A stretch of 52,979 nucleotides of DNA from a virus, in IMG/VR virus record IMGVR_UViG_3300017917_002451, positions 1 through 52,979 of that record. One strand, 5' to 3'. This document shows positions 1-8,756 of the stretch, piece by piece. Both the position numbers and the translations under genes were made by a program. How positions within the stretch are numbered: position 1 is the stretch's first letter; each line of letters opens with the position of its first letter. The notes under the pieces are model-generated. The model ran no database searches. It had not been told where the DNA came from and was given only the letters and a program-made list of their open reading frames with translations.

Positions 1-634
1 GTCCTGTGGGTCCAGTTACCCCTTGAATACCTTGCGCTCCTTGAGCGCCCGTAGGTCCTGTGGGTCCAGTTGCACCGGTAGGTCCAGTAGGTCCAGTATC
101 CCCTTTATCGCCTGTTCTGGCAAATGTTATTACTACGTCTTCGTTATTACTAAATGATATAGCACTTCCACTTACGTATGCACAGTTGACATCAAAATAT
201 CCAGCTTGCTCTACTATAGAACTAATTGTAAACAGCGCAAAATCGTTAGGATCTAACTTGTTAGATAACCTAAAGTGTCCTTTAATAGTAGATGTAGAGT
301 CGTCGATAGTTCTTAAAAATGATTGTATATCAAACGGACCATCCTGCTCGTCATCAATTCTCAGAACAGTAGCTAATGATAAATTGCTATTATTAAACTT
401 TAAGAATCCAGATCCAGGATCTGAGGAAGTTACATCTGTACTAAATGTATAATCAAAAGTTGCTCCACCGAAGCTACCTTGTGGACCAGTAGCACCTGCC
501 GGGCCAGTGGGACCTAAGGCAGTGATATCACCCGTGCCGAGTATACTTTGACCGTTAATCGTTTTTAAGTTTGTAATATTCGATAGCTGTCTACTGTCGT
601 CAATGACAGTAGTGCCTTGGATTTTTAGTGCCAT
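1..634 (-). CDS. Collagen-like tail fibre protein, C-terminus cut off by the window edge
   Basis: The frame is open from the ATG at 634 to base 1, about 211 codons with no stop, so the C-terminus lies outside. It begins [19 protein letters not shown], an N-terminus typical of small phage fibres. Collagen-like Gly-X-Y triplets ([13 protein letters not shown]) follow at about residues 41-53. A globular beta-rich stretch occupies about residues 55-172, and a second Gly-X-Y run ([16 protein letters not shown] onward) continues to the edge. Gly-X-Y runs in phage fibres form trimeric rods, so this is probably a trimeric fibre or fibre tip. It is the most promoter-distal gene of the fibre cluster seen here, and an AATAAATA late-promoter-like box lies 31 bases upstream. 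Receptor specificity cannot be read from the sequence. Confidence 0.8.
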   Translation of the reverse strand, partial: MALKIQGTTVIDDSRQLSNITNLKTINGQSILGTGDITALGPTGPAGATGPQGSFGGATFDYTFSTDVTSSDPGSGFLKFNNSNLSLATVLRIDDEQDGPFDIQSFLRTIDDSTSTIKGHFRLSNKLDPNDFALFTISSIVEQAGYFDVNCAYVSGSAISFSNNEDVVITFARTGDKGDTGPTGPTGATGPTGPTGAQGAQGIQGVTGPTG

Positions 635-664
635 CTTCGCTCCTTCTAACTGAACTCGGCTGTG

Positions 665-672
665 TATTTATT
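665..672 (-). promoter_or_regulatory. Late-promoter-like box AATAAATA
   Basis: On the minus strand this reads AATAAATA, one mismatch from the T4 late -10 element TATAAATA used by gp55. It lies in the 46-base gap just upstream of the collagen-like fibre start at 634, in the correct orientation. Confidence 0.5.
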
Positions 673-680
673 CAATTCTA

Positions 681-1055
681 TCATTCGGGTTTGGTTGGCC
701 AAACTACATTATCCGGGAAACCTTCTTGTTTTGTAATTTCGCGCAATGCTTGGCGATATGCTGCCCATTCTGCCCGTTTATCTAGTGTCATTTGTTCCCA
801 TCGATCAGGAAGCACGTATATATCGCTTTTTAGCAACAAGTCGTCCCGTATCTGTTTCATGTAGTTGTATTGGACTGTTTCTGTTCTATCAACTGTTTCC
901 CAGCTAGTACCATTCCATCTTTGATTGTGTTTATCGATTCCTGGATCGACCGTAGTAGAATTTTCGGGAAGTAATACTTCGCCAAATACGTCGATTTGAC
1001 ATACGTGTTCTCTTAAAAATCTACCTGATGAGTCAAAAATATATGCTGTTTTCAT
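681..1055 (-). CDS. Tail-fibre assembly chaperone-like protein
   Basis: A 124-residue protein. The C-terminal half has the pattern of the phage tail assembly chaperone family (Pfam Phage_tail_APC): a charged helix beginning IRDDLLLKSDIYVLPDRWEQ, then KRAEWAAYRQALREIT, and the conserved ending FPDNVVWPTKPE. The N-terminal half, starting MKTAYIFDSSGRFL, looks like a small beta domain. Proteins of this type sit beside fibre genes and are thought to help fold or attach fibre tips. Here it lies between two collagen-like fibre genes, which fits. It may instead be a structural attachment protein. Family assignment is by motif recognition only. Confidence 0.75.
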   Translation of the reverse strand: MKTAYIFDSSGRFLREHVCQIDVFGEVLLPENSTTVDPGIDKHNQRWNGTSWETVDRTETVQYNYMKQIRDDLLLKSDIYVLPDRWEQMTLDKRAEWAAYRQALREITKQEGFPDNVVWPTKPE

Positions 1056-1072
1056 AAATTATTATGTTTTGA

Positions 1073-1807
1073 TTATGTAAGAGTATCCCGCAGGCCCCCT
1101 GTATTATAGCCGTTTCCAGGCAACTTATACTGAGTCGTAATAGTAGCATTAGTAAAAAGTTGCCATTCTCCAACTACTTGATAATAATTAGTAAAAGACT
1201 GCAATCTATAATATTGATAGCTACCAGGGGATGTTACAGCAAAATCCTTAAACCCATTGCTTATAGGTGCAGAACCTGCGGGGCGAGTGTCTATCGTGGT
1301 GAAGTTACTTCCATCATTACTACCAAGTAGGTTAAATCCGCTGTCTCCAAAATTAAATCCGTCTGTTCTTCCGTAAATTCGATATGCATTAATAGTCCTC
1401 GGACTATCAGTGAAGTAGAACTGCAACCAAGGTTGATTTTCATAATTACTATGCCAGCCACCATCTGTTTCAGCCGTATCACCGTCGTGTGCTTGCCAAG
1501 GTCCTCTAACATCAATATACGAACTTGCCGAGGACGATATTACACTGTTTGATACCATAGTACCACTAGATATTCCAGTAACTGCCATAAGAAATGGTGT
1601 AAGGTTGGGATAATTTACTTCGCTAATTAATGAACCATCGGCTATAAGCCATCCAGATGGTGGATTTGTTGTAGCCTTATATAGCATCACAGTGCCAGTA
1701 GAAATTCCAATGCCAGTAGGACCAGACGCACCAGCTGGGCCTGCAGGGCCAGTGGGGCCCGGAACTGTTACACTAGTTGCTAATACATTTCGCAAACTTA
1801 TTGCCAT
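1073..1807 (-). CDS. Collagen-like fibre protein with tail-collar domain carrying a discoidin-like insert
   Basis: A 244-residue protein. The N-terminus carries a short Gly-X-Y run (GPTGPAGPAGASGPTG) at about residues 18-33. A tail-collar start follows (NPPSGWLIADGSLISEVNYP, about residues 48-67). The collar appears to be interrupted at about residues 83-218 by a domain with discoidin (F5/8 type C) features: AHDGDTAETDGGWHS, PWLQFYFTDSPRTINAYRIY, LLGSNDGSNFTTIDTR and YYRLQSF. Collar-like sequence (QYKLPGNGYNTGGLRD) resumes at the C-terminus. Discoidin folds commonly bind glycans, so this may be the receptor-binding tip. The start codon overlaps the stop of the upstream S74 fibre as TAATG, implying translational coupling. 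Confidence 0.75.
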   Translation of the reverse strand: MAISLRNVLATSVTVPGPTGPAGPAGASGPTGIGISTGTVMLYKATTNPPSGWLIADGSLISEVNYPNLTPFLMAVTGISSGTMVSNSVISSSASSYIDVRGPWQAHDGDTAETDGGWHSNYENQPWLQFYFTDSPRTINAYRIYGRTDGFNFGDSGFNLLGSNDGSNFTTIDTRPAGSAPISNGFKDFAVTSPGSYQYYRLQSFTNYYQVVGEWQLFTNATITTQYKLPGNGYNTGGLRDTLT

Positions 1808-2730
1808 TATCTATTCCTCAATTCGTTTATTTCTTTTTGTAAATCTTTAATTGCTGCAACAAGGAAAGGTATAATTTGAGAATATGCGACTGTTTTTACA
1901 CCGTTATCATCAGTAGAAACAATTTCTGGCAGCACTTGCTCAATTTCCTGTGCTATTACACCGTATGCTTTTTTATTATTAGATTTCCATGTAAATTCTA
2001 CTGGGGATATTTGATTTACAATTTCTAATCCTGAAGTAATAACGCTAATGTTTTCCTTAAACTGACGATCTGACAGCGAGTTAAACTCCGTAGCGTTTAA
2101 TTGTCCGGTGTTTGGATTAAAGTATAGTTTAGAACTTGAAACTTCCAAGCCTGTTAATACGCCCGTTGCTGTATTCACAAACGGGATATAATAAGAACTA
2201 TTAGTAGTGGTATTGTTTACTATACTTATTGGTGACGAAGGAACGGAAACGAATAGCTCCCACGTTGCGCCATCATATATTAAAGTTACATACGCACCTT
2301 TAATATCAAACAGCGCATCGTCCGTTTGACCTTCAATTGTAGAACCGTTCCGTGCTACTGTTAAATTATTAGTGGCCCAATCGGCTCCATCAGCTATGAC
2401 TACAGTTGTCCCTGTTGCAGGATTTGCAGGTAGTGTTATTGTAAATGCGCCGCCTGAAGTATCAGCAATTAGCAAATCACCTGCTGCTGCGGTATACGCT
2501 GATGTTTTTTGGACGAACGATCTTGTCGAAACGATAGTCGATGTTGTTATTACTTCGGCATTTTGGGAATATATTTTCCCACCTACCCAAACATCTTTTT
2601 GAATTCCTGCGCCGCCAGCAACTTGTAGCGCGCCAGTAGTAGTCGAAACTGAGTTACTAGTCGATAATATCGTAGCCGTGGTAGAAACCACAAGGCCATG
2701 CTTAACCTTAAAGTCTTTGTCAATTGCCAT
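1807..2730 (-). CDS. Tail fibre protein with C-terminal S74 intramolecular chaperone
   Basis: A 307-residue protein. Residues 1-50 contain the fibre module shared by this cluster (STTTGALQVAGGAGIQKDVW). The middle is beta-rich. Residues 219-307 match the peptidase S74 / endosialidase chaperone domain: LSDRQFKENI, the GVIAQEIEQVLPEIV motif, then a helical end (AAIKDLQKEINELRNR). The S-D-x-x-x-K arrangement (S220, K225) is the known self-cleavage dyad of this family, so the C-terminal domain probably trimerises the fibre and then cuts itself off before S220. The gene follows the terminator at 2800-2825 and a weak late-promoter-like ACTAAATA at 2768-2775. Confidence 0.85.
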   Translation of the reverse strand: MAIDKDFKVKHGLVVSTTATILSTSNSVSTTTGALQVAGGAGIQKDVWVGGKIYSQNAEVITTSTIVSTRSFVQKTSAYTAAAGDLLIADTSGGAFTITLPANPATGTTVVIADGADWATNNLTVARNGSTIEGQTDDALFDIKGAYVTLIYDGATWELFVSVPSSPISIVNNTTTNSSYYIPFVNTATGVLTGLEVSSSKLYFNPNTGQLNATEFNSLSDRQFKENISVITSGLEIVNQISPVEFTWKSNNKKAYGVIAQEIEQVLPEIVSTDDNGVKTVAYSQIIPFLVAAIKDLQKEINELRNR

Positions 2731-2799
2731 GTAGCTTCCCTTTCCGCGTATTGGCTTGTAATTTATGTATTTAGTATTGATAAAGAAATATCAGATACA

Positions 2800-2825
2800 A
2801 AAATAGGGCCCTCGGGCCCTATTTT
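2800..2825 (-). terminator. Rho-independent terminator (perfect 12-bp hairpin)
   Basis: Bases 2800-2811 pair perfectly with 2814-2825 around GGGCCC. On the minus strand the hairpin is followed by a T-run, and the AT flanks make it usable from either side. It follows the stop of the 898-residue fibre gene at 2842, so that fibre transcript probably ends here and the next gene has its own start signal. Confidence 0.85.
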
Positions 2826-2841
2826 ATGTTACTCACCTGTA

Positions 2842-5538
2842 TTAGGCTTGTGTTTCAAGTCTAGTTACAGAGAATGTTAGTTTTGCGGTAGCAGAACTCG
2901 GTGTAACGCTTAGTTCAATATTAGAACCGTTTACTGCTGCGTCAAATACGCCAAGCTCAGTGCTGTTGAAGAAAGTACCATACTCGTTCATGTAAACATT
3001 TGTACCATTATGGAATACGGCAATTTCAGTTACATGAAAGTTAGACCCGTCTTCAATTTGGACGAAATACTTAGCAGATCTGTAAGTTGCTAGAGCAAAG
3101 CTGTCAACTACCAGTGTACTGGTGCTAGTTGCAGAAACAGTTGCTGCGGCAACTTGAGAATTTCCACCAACATTTACTACTTGTCCAACATTTAAGTTGC
3201 CACCAATTCCAACACCACCAGCAACAGTTAAAGCACCAGTTGTAGTAGAAGTAGAGCTTGTGGTATTAGTAAAGCTAATTGCTCGGTCAGTTGTAGCACC
3301 AGCAGTAGTTACACTCTGTAATGTAGGTGTTACAAAAGTAGCAGATGTGAGTACTGGGGACCCGTTAACATAAAGTTGTCCACCTACCCAGACATCTTTC
3401 TCAATACCAACACCACCAGCAACAGTCAATGCGCCAGTTGTAGTAGATGTAGCATTAGTTACATCATTGATATCAACTGTACCGCTTGCTGTTAGGTTCA
3501 CAGTAGCTAGTGTATTTGTTGCTGTATTAAATGTTAAATCAGCATCAAATCCTGTTACGCCAGTAGCAGACTGAACAGGAATATATCCAGTTGCTCCTCC
3601 AGCAATATTTGTAGCAGTTGTAGATGCGCCTACTGTTGTAGCAGAAGGTGCTTGCCAACTTGGGGCGCCGCCTATTGATGTTAGTATATAAGTTTCAACA
3701 CCAATTGGTAGGAATGATGTAGTTCCAGTTGAGCTCTGATAAACTACGCTACCTGCTGCACCGCCAATTAATGTAGTAGCGTTTGTAGCAGTTGTAGATT
3801 GTAATGCGTTTGTAGCAGTACCAGTTAAGTTACCATAAATTGTGCCACCGACTCGCAAATCTTGACCAATTCCAACACCACCAGCAACAACTACAGCACC
3901 AGTTGTTGTAGATGTTGAATTAGTTGTACCTGCAACTGCAACATTAGTAACAGAAAGAGTGTTAGTTGTTGTGTTGAATGTTAAATCAGCGTCAAATCCT
4001 GTTATTCCAGTAGCAAACTGCACAGGTATGTAACCAGCGGAGCCGCCAGACAAGTTTGTAGCAGTTGTGGCAGAACCCACGGATGTTGCACCAGAACTTG
4101 TCCAAGTAGGTACTCCACCCTTGGACGTTAAAACAGTATCTTCACCACCAATTGTAACGAAAGAAGTTACACCAGCAGCAGACTGATAAACTACTGCACC
4201 TGCACTACCACCTGCTAGGTTAGTTGCAGTATTTGCACTTGTAATAGTGCCCTGAATTGTGTTAGTAGAGGTATTCCATGTTAGGGATGCACTATCGACC
4301 AATCTACCGTTTGCACCGACTAGTGCTAATCTGTTTTCAGTTAGGTCACGAGCAGTTACGCCGGCACCGTTGACAACACCACCGACATATGCATCACCAC
4401 CAATACCAGCGCCGCCGGCAACACGCAATGCACCAGTTGCCGTAGATGTAGCGTTATCTGTTCCAACTAGCTGAACATTTGCAGTCTTAAATGTGCCGTA
4501 AGCAGATCCACTATACACACCACCCACTTCGCTGCCGTTTTCGTACCACTCTAAGTACCCAGTGTCGTTAGCAAATCCAAGGAATGCGTTCTTGTCGGCG
4601 CCTTTGAAGTAGTGGAAAACTAAACCAATATCCTTACCGTCGTCAGCCGTCCAATTAGTACCAATACCACCAGGAGGAACGTGCATATTGATAAGATTGT
4701 CGGTGTAGTACGTATTCGTGGAATAAACGTAAGTAGCAGTTCCAGAGAATGTTACTGCACCACCAAAAGTAGTTGGACCTTCGACGAATAATCCGTCCTT
4801 AATGTATGCGCCACCATCTACTGCCAACGCATTGCTTGTCCAAGTACTTGTATCAAAAGAAGACCCAGTTCCTGTAACAATTAAGTTTTTCTCAACATAT
4901 ACACCACCAGCTACTTGTACTGCACCTGCACCAGCAGATGTTGCTGCGGTAGTATCGTTTACATCAAGGATACCGCCTAATGTGGTAGCGCCTGTACCAA
5001 CTGTCAGTGTATTGCTACCACTAACAACTAATGGAGCATTAAATGTAGCGGTGTTGTTAAATGTAGATGCGCCATCAACAGTTACTGCACCATTCAAGTC
5101 AACTGTGCTGTTAAATGTTGCTGCGCCGCCTACTGTAGTAGTACCATTTAGAAATGTATTGCCAGTAAATGTTGCAGTATTGCTAGCACTGATAGCGCCG
5201 GAAACTGTAGTTGTTCCACTTAGAGTTGTAACACCGCTTAGTGTAGCTGGAGCAGTAACTGTCAACTGTTCGTCAACTATTAGGGTACCGATAGTAGCGG
5301 TACTGAGATCTAATGCACCTTCTAAAGCAAATCCACCGGCTGCTGTGAATGTCCCGTAAACTGTCGTTGGTCCGTAAATCTTAGCGTCTTGACCTACGAT
5401 TAAATTTTTCGCAATCGCTGCTCCACCGTTTACCTGCAGAGCCTTGGTTTGTCCTGTAGAACTCGTTACTGTTGAGGTTCCTTGGACCTGAATACCAGAC
5501 CTTGTGATAAAGTCTTTTGTTATAGCTGTTAGTGCCAT
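2842..5538 (-). CDS. Large modular tail fibre protein (898 aa)
   Basis: An 898-residue low-complexity Thr/Ala/Gly-rich fibre. About seven copies of a module resembling STTTGALTVAGGVGI-x-VGG occur along its length (for example GALRVAGGAGIGGDAYVGG). Two copies of a longer unit of roughly 140 residues contain GAVVYQSAAGVTSF or SVVYQSSTGTTSF and GFDADLTFNT. A globular stretch with LINMHVPPGGIGTNW sits near residues 285-340. The last 90 residues (RSAKYFVQIEDGSNFHVTE onward) are homologous to the end of the next gene (5556-6206). The repeats predict a long beta-structured shaft with a C-terminal tip or trimerisation domain. The arrangement is typical of marine T4-like phages. Receptor unknown. Confidence 0.8.
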   Translation of the reverse strand: MALTAITKDFITRSGIQVQGTSTVTSSTGQTKALQVNGGAAIAKNLIVGQDAKIYGPTTVYGTFTAAGGFALEGALDLSTATIGTLIVDEQLTVTAPATLSGVTTLSGTTTVSGAISASNTATFTGNTFLNGTTTVGGAATFNSTVDLNGAVTVDGASTFNNTATFNAPLVVSGSNTLTVGTGATTLGGILDVNDTTAATSAGAGAVQVAGGVYVEKNLIVTGTGSSFDTSTWTSNALAVDGGAYIKDGLFVEGPTTFGGAVTFSGTATYVYSTNTYYTDNLINMHVPPGGIGTNWTADDGKDIGLVFHYFKGADKNAFLGFANDTGYLEWYENGSEVGGVYSGSAYGTFKTANVQLVGTDNATSTATGALRVAGGAGIGGDAYVGGVVNGAGVTARDLTENRLALVGANGRLVDSASLTWNTSTNTIQGTITSANTATNLAGGSAGAVVYQSAAGVTSFVTIGGEDTVLTSKGGVPTWTSSGATSVGSATTATNLSGGSAGYIPVQFATGITGFDADLTFNTTTNTLSVTNVAVAGTTNSTSTTTGAVVVAGGVGIGQDLRVGGTIYGNLTGTATNALQSTTATNATTLIGGAAGSVVYQSSTGTTSFLPIGVETYILTSIGGAPSWQAPSATTVGASTTATNIAGGATGYIPVQSATGVTGFDADLTFNTATNTLATVNLTASGTVDINDVTNATSTTTGALTVAGGVGIEKDVWVGGQLYVNGSPVLTSATFVTPTLQSVTTAGATTDRAISFTNTTSSTSTTTGALTVAGGVGIGGNLNVGQVVNVGGNSQVAAATVSATSTSTLVVDSFALATYRSAKYFVQIEDGSNFHVTEIAVFHNGTNVYMNEYGTFFNSTELGVFDAAVNGSNIELSVTPSSATAKLTFSVTRLETQA

Positions 5539-5555
5539 CTTTTTTCCTTATAGTG

Positions 5556-6206
5556 TTAGACTGATAGACCAGTCCTTAATACTACAATTTCCTTTATCGT
5601 AGCATCGTATGGTGCAAAATATAATTTTACAGTGTTATCTGTGTCGTCATATCCTGCAAAAAACTCGCCCAACGACGGATCTGTACTGGGATATACATTA
5701 GCATACTCTGTAGCTGCAACGACACCGGCATTATTTACAATTAATAGTATTTCTGCCACTTGGCATCTATCAGTTATCCCAGTTCCTTCGTCTATTTGCA
5801 CTAAATATTTAGCAGATCTAAACAAATTTAAGCTGTATGAGTCGATAATTACAGTGGATGTGCTCGCATCCGTAACAACTAAGGTAGAATCCAGGACTGC
5901 ATCAGCAATTCTTATGCTTTCAGATGTTACTCTACCTTGAACATTCAAATCACCACCAATTCCGGCGCCACCTGCTATTGTAACAGCCCCGGTATCGAAG
6001 CTAGTACTAGATGCAGTTGAAGTGACTGTAATGGTATTAAACGTACCTGTATTGGCAACTATAACTGTCTGAAACGTTCCAGTCGTTGCTTGGGACGAGG
6101 AATAGCCGGTAATCAACCATGCATACCCGTCCCAGGTATAAATTTTATCTCCCACTTGATGGGTATCACCGATTTGCGGATCTGTTGGAAAACCTAATGT
6201 TGACAT
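5556..6206 (-). CDS. Short tail fibre protein, C-terminal paralogue of the 898-aa fibre
   Basis: A 216-residue protein. The N-terminus has the motif GDTHQVGDKIYTWDGYAWLI, a Gly/Trp-rich beta unit common in marine phage fibres. One shared module follows (FDTGAVTIAGGAGIGGDLNV). The C-terminal 90 residues (FRSAKYLVQIDEGTGITDRC onward) match the C-terminal domain of the neighbouring 898-residue fibre. It looks like a short fibre with one module and the same tip, so the two genes probably arose by duplication and module loss or gain. It may form a hetero-complex with the larger fibre, but this is inference. Confidence 0.75.
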   Translation of the reverse strand: MSTLGFPTDPQIGDTHQVGDKIYTWDGYAWLITGYSSSQATTGTFQTVIVANTGTFNTITVTSTASSTSFDTGAVTIAGGAGIGGDLNVQGRVTSESIRIADAVLDSTLVVTDASTSTVIIDSYSLNLFRSAKYLVQIDEGTGITDRCQVAEILLIVNNAGVVAATEYANVYPSTDPSLGEFFAGYDDTDNTVKLYFAPYDATIKEIVVLRTGLSV

Positions 6207-6222
6207 AATATCTCTTTTATAA

Positions 6223-8745
6223 TTAAACTGTTCCTATTTGAATCCAAAACTTATTTGTACCGTCTTTAATATATTGAAGATACGCATTTGCCGACACCCA
6301 AATATCTCCCACTCTCGGATTTACAGGTGGTGTTGCTGAAACGACTACTCTAGGGGTATATAACAAATTATCTTCATCTGGATTGCCGTCTCTTCCGTAA
6401 ATTCCACTTGCAAAGTATGAATTCTGCTCAACACCAATTCCGCCCGATACTACTAACGATTGATCAGTTGTAGAAGTCGAAGAAGATGTAGTGTTTGTTA
6501 TTTCAAGCCTAGGAGAAGATAGGGTCTCATTAAGCTGATTATATGTCAATGATGTGTGACTATCTATTTGAGAGTACTCTCCTATTTGTTCAGTTAACCC
6601 TATGTAATATAGGCTAGTAGTTGCACTATTGACGAATATTTTGTCTGCATTGGACGCTGTCGGAACATCTCCCCAATAAGGAAGATCGCCGTTTGATAAT
6701 AATACTTTTCCAGATTCACTGATTGGAAGAAACGCAGTTTCATTTTGTGCTTCTTGATATACAAGGCTACCTCTTTCTCCGCCTTCTAAATCAATTGCAG
6801 AATTGCTTACTCCCGTAACTACTGCGTTAATTTCTCCTTCTACGTATAAATCTCCGCCGATCCAAACATCCTTTCCGATTCCGGCACCACCATCAACAAC
6901 TAGTGCGCCGGAGCCTGTATTTTCAGAATTTGTTGGTGATTCTGCATATATAGTTTGTCCAACATGCAACTGTTTGCCAATTCCGACGCCGCCTTCTACA
7001 ATAAGAGATCCGCTAGAAGTACTTAATGAATCCAATTCTGAATTTAATGTAATATTCCCAACAGTTTGCCTAACGAATCCTCTGGGACTTTCAATGCTTA
7101 AACTTAAACTATCAGGCGATTTAAGCGTGACAGTTCCTAAATATATTGTAGACCCTTCAAGATATAATGAATTGAATTTACTATCTGGGCTTCCTAAGTT
7201 TATTGAACCCACTGGCAACAAGTTACCATAAAAATAAGACGAAGTTCCGCTAACACCCGCGTGTAAAGATTCGCCAACTACTAAATTTCGCTCTATACCG
7301 CCACCACCACGGACAGTCAGAGCTCCATAAATTTTGTATTTTTCAACAGTTCCAGGAGCAATGAATACATTAAGGGTTGTGCCGTCGATCGGTGAGGTTA
7401 GTTGTTCGTCAGAATATAAGCTAAAAGTATCAGCTGTTAACCTATTAATCCAATATCGATTGCCGTTTAATTCACTTGTACCTACGACGTCTTTAATTAA
7501 AACCTTATCTCCAGAGTATAAACCGTGATTAGGGAGGGTAATTACCAAGGGGAGAGTGTTAGTTAATGTGCTTATGGTACCAACAAGTTCTGTACTAGAT
7601 GCAAGTGTACCTAATCCAAATTCAGTATTGGCATTTAGATTAAGGTCTCCTGAACCGTTATAGTAAAACACAGAACCGATGTTAATTTGATTATCGAGAC
7701 CGTTTACTAAGTTATCACCACCGATGGAAATGTTTCCGTTGCCTCCTTGGAACTCATCTCCGACATTATGGCCAATGAATAAGTTCAGCGATCCAGTAGT
7801 TAAATCTCGACCGGCACTATTTCCAATGAACAAGTTATCTTCACCATTAATCAGTTGTTGTCCAGAAGAATTACCAATTGATAAGTTTCCATTTCTTAGT
7901 ACTGGGACACCTGCTTGACCGCCATCTATATAAGGTGATAGATTTGTCCCATTAACAGGAGTGTTGATCCAGTTATCTAAATATAAATCAAATGTGGACG
8001 AGCTGATTACATTTACCCAATATTGATTTTCATTAAGTTCTACAGTGCCTTGGACATCAAAAATTCGTATCTCAGTTCCAGTAGTGAGTCCGTGATCGGC
8101 GGCTGTTATTCTAACAGGTGTAGATAAGGTAATATCTTGAATATCTAAAACAATAATATAATCAACAGATCCGATCTTCTTTAATGCACTGTCTCCAATT
8201 GCAATAGAATTTCGTAAATTAGTGCCTTCACTTAATGCATATCTACCAATTGCAATATCTTTGTATGATGAATCTAAACCTAGTAGTGCACTATGCCCAA
8301 TTGCAACTGAATTGTAACCTTCATTAAATTCGTTAGGTAGTTCTACCGCAGTACCTCGAAGGACAACGTTATTAGCTCCTTCCCAACCGGCGCCGACAGT
8401 GATTCCGTTTACTACGATATCTTCTTCTATATGCATATTGCCGCCGACACCGATACCGCCCTCAACTACAAGATTTCCACTCATTGTGTTAGTTGACAGG
8501 AAAGAAGTGCCTGTAGCAAGTACCTTTATTGTTCCATCAGGTAGCGCACTATACATGGAAGAGCTAGTGAATTCTACAAACCCAAGGCTGGATCTATAAC
8601 TAGTTCTCAGCAAACTATCGGTAACAATGGTAAAGCCTGTTAGGGTCGTTTCTGAAGGTGGTAACTGTGGTTGCGCCCCTGCTAAGTCAATAAATTCCCC
8701 GCTTCCGCCACGGCGTAGAGTCGATCCACTAAGTAATCTTGCCAT
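6223..8745 (-). CDS. Large tail fibre protein with YadA-head-like repeats (840 aa)
   Basis: An 840-residue fibre. At about residues 140-365 it carries repeats such as NSVAIGHSALLG, DIAIGRYALSEG, LSIGNSSGQQLINGEDNLFI and NLFIGHNVGDEFQGGNGNIS. These resemble the left-handed beta-roll repeats of trimeric autotransporter adhesin heads (YadA type). Two similar inserts (ITAADHGLTTGTEIRIFDVQ and ITLPNHGLYSGDKVLIKDVV) separate them. The shared fibre module occurs several times (GSLIVEGGVGIGKQLHVG, GALVVDGGAGIGKDVWIGG). The C-terminus ends in a Gly/Trp-rich unit (PRVGDIWVSANAYLQYIKDG). It is probably a trimeric fibre. It is transcribed just before the 216- and 898-residue fibres, with gaps of 10-20 bases. 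Confidence 0.78.
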   Translation of the reverse strand: MARLLSGSTLRRGGSGEFIDLAGAQPQLPPSETTLTGFTIVTDSLLRTSYRSSLGFVEFTSSSMYSALPDGTIKVLATGTSFLSTNTMSGNLVVEGGIGVGGNMHIEEDIVVNGITVGAGWEGANNVVLRGTAVELPNEFNEGYNSVAIGHSALLGLDSSYKDIAIGRYALSEGTNLRNSIAIGDSALKKIGSVDYIIVLDIQDITLSTPVRITAADHGLTTGTEIRIFDVQGTVELNENQYWVNVISSSTFDLYLDNWINTPVNGTNLSPYIDGGQAGVPVLRNGNLSIGNSSGQQLINGEDNLFIGNSAGRDLTTGSLNLFIGHNVGDEFQGGNGNISIGGDNLVNGLDNQINIGSVFYYNGSGDLNLNANTEFGLGTLASSTELVGTISTLTNTLPLVITLPNHGLYSGDKVLIKDVVGTSELNGNRYWINRLTADTFSLYSDEQLTSPIDGTTLNVFIAPGTVEKYKIYGALTVRGGGGIERNLVVGESLHAGVSGTSSYFYGNLLPVGSINLGSPDSKFNSLYLEGSTIYLGTVTLKSPDSLSLSIESPRGFVRQTVGNITLNSELDSLSTSSGSLIVEGGVGIGKQLHVGQTIYAESPTNSENTGSGALVVDGGAGIGKDVWIGGDLYVEGEINAVVTGVSNSAIDLEGGERGSLVYQEAQNETAFLPISESGKVLLSNGDLPYWGDVPTASNADKIFVNSATTSLYYIGLTEQIGEYSQIDSHTSLTYNQLNETLSSPRLEITNTTSSSTSTTDQSLVVSGGIGVEQNSYFASGIYGRDGNPDEDNLLYTPRVVVSATPPVNPRVGDIWVSANAYLQYIKDGTNKFWIQIGTV

Positions 8746-8756
8746 AATTTCCCCAA

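Noticed and set aside
4802-5359. Plus-strand reading frame of 185 codons opposite the 898-aa fibre
   Set aside because: It is a Val/Pro/Ala-rich mirror of the Thr/Ala/Gly-rich fibre frame, with no start signal or recognisable domain.
2900-5400. CRISPR-like or satellite DNA repeats
   Set aside because: The regular repeats are coding modules of fibre proteins with irregular spacing and no spacers.
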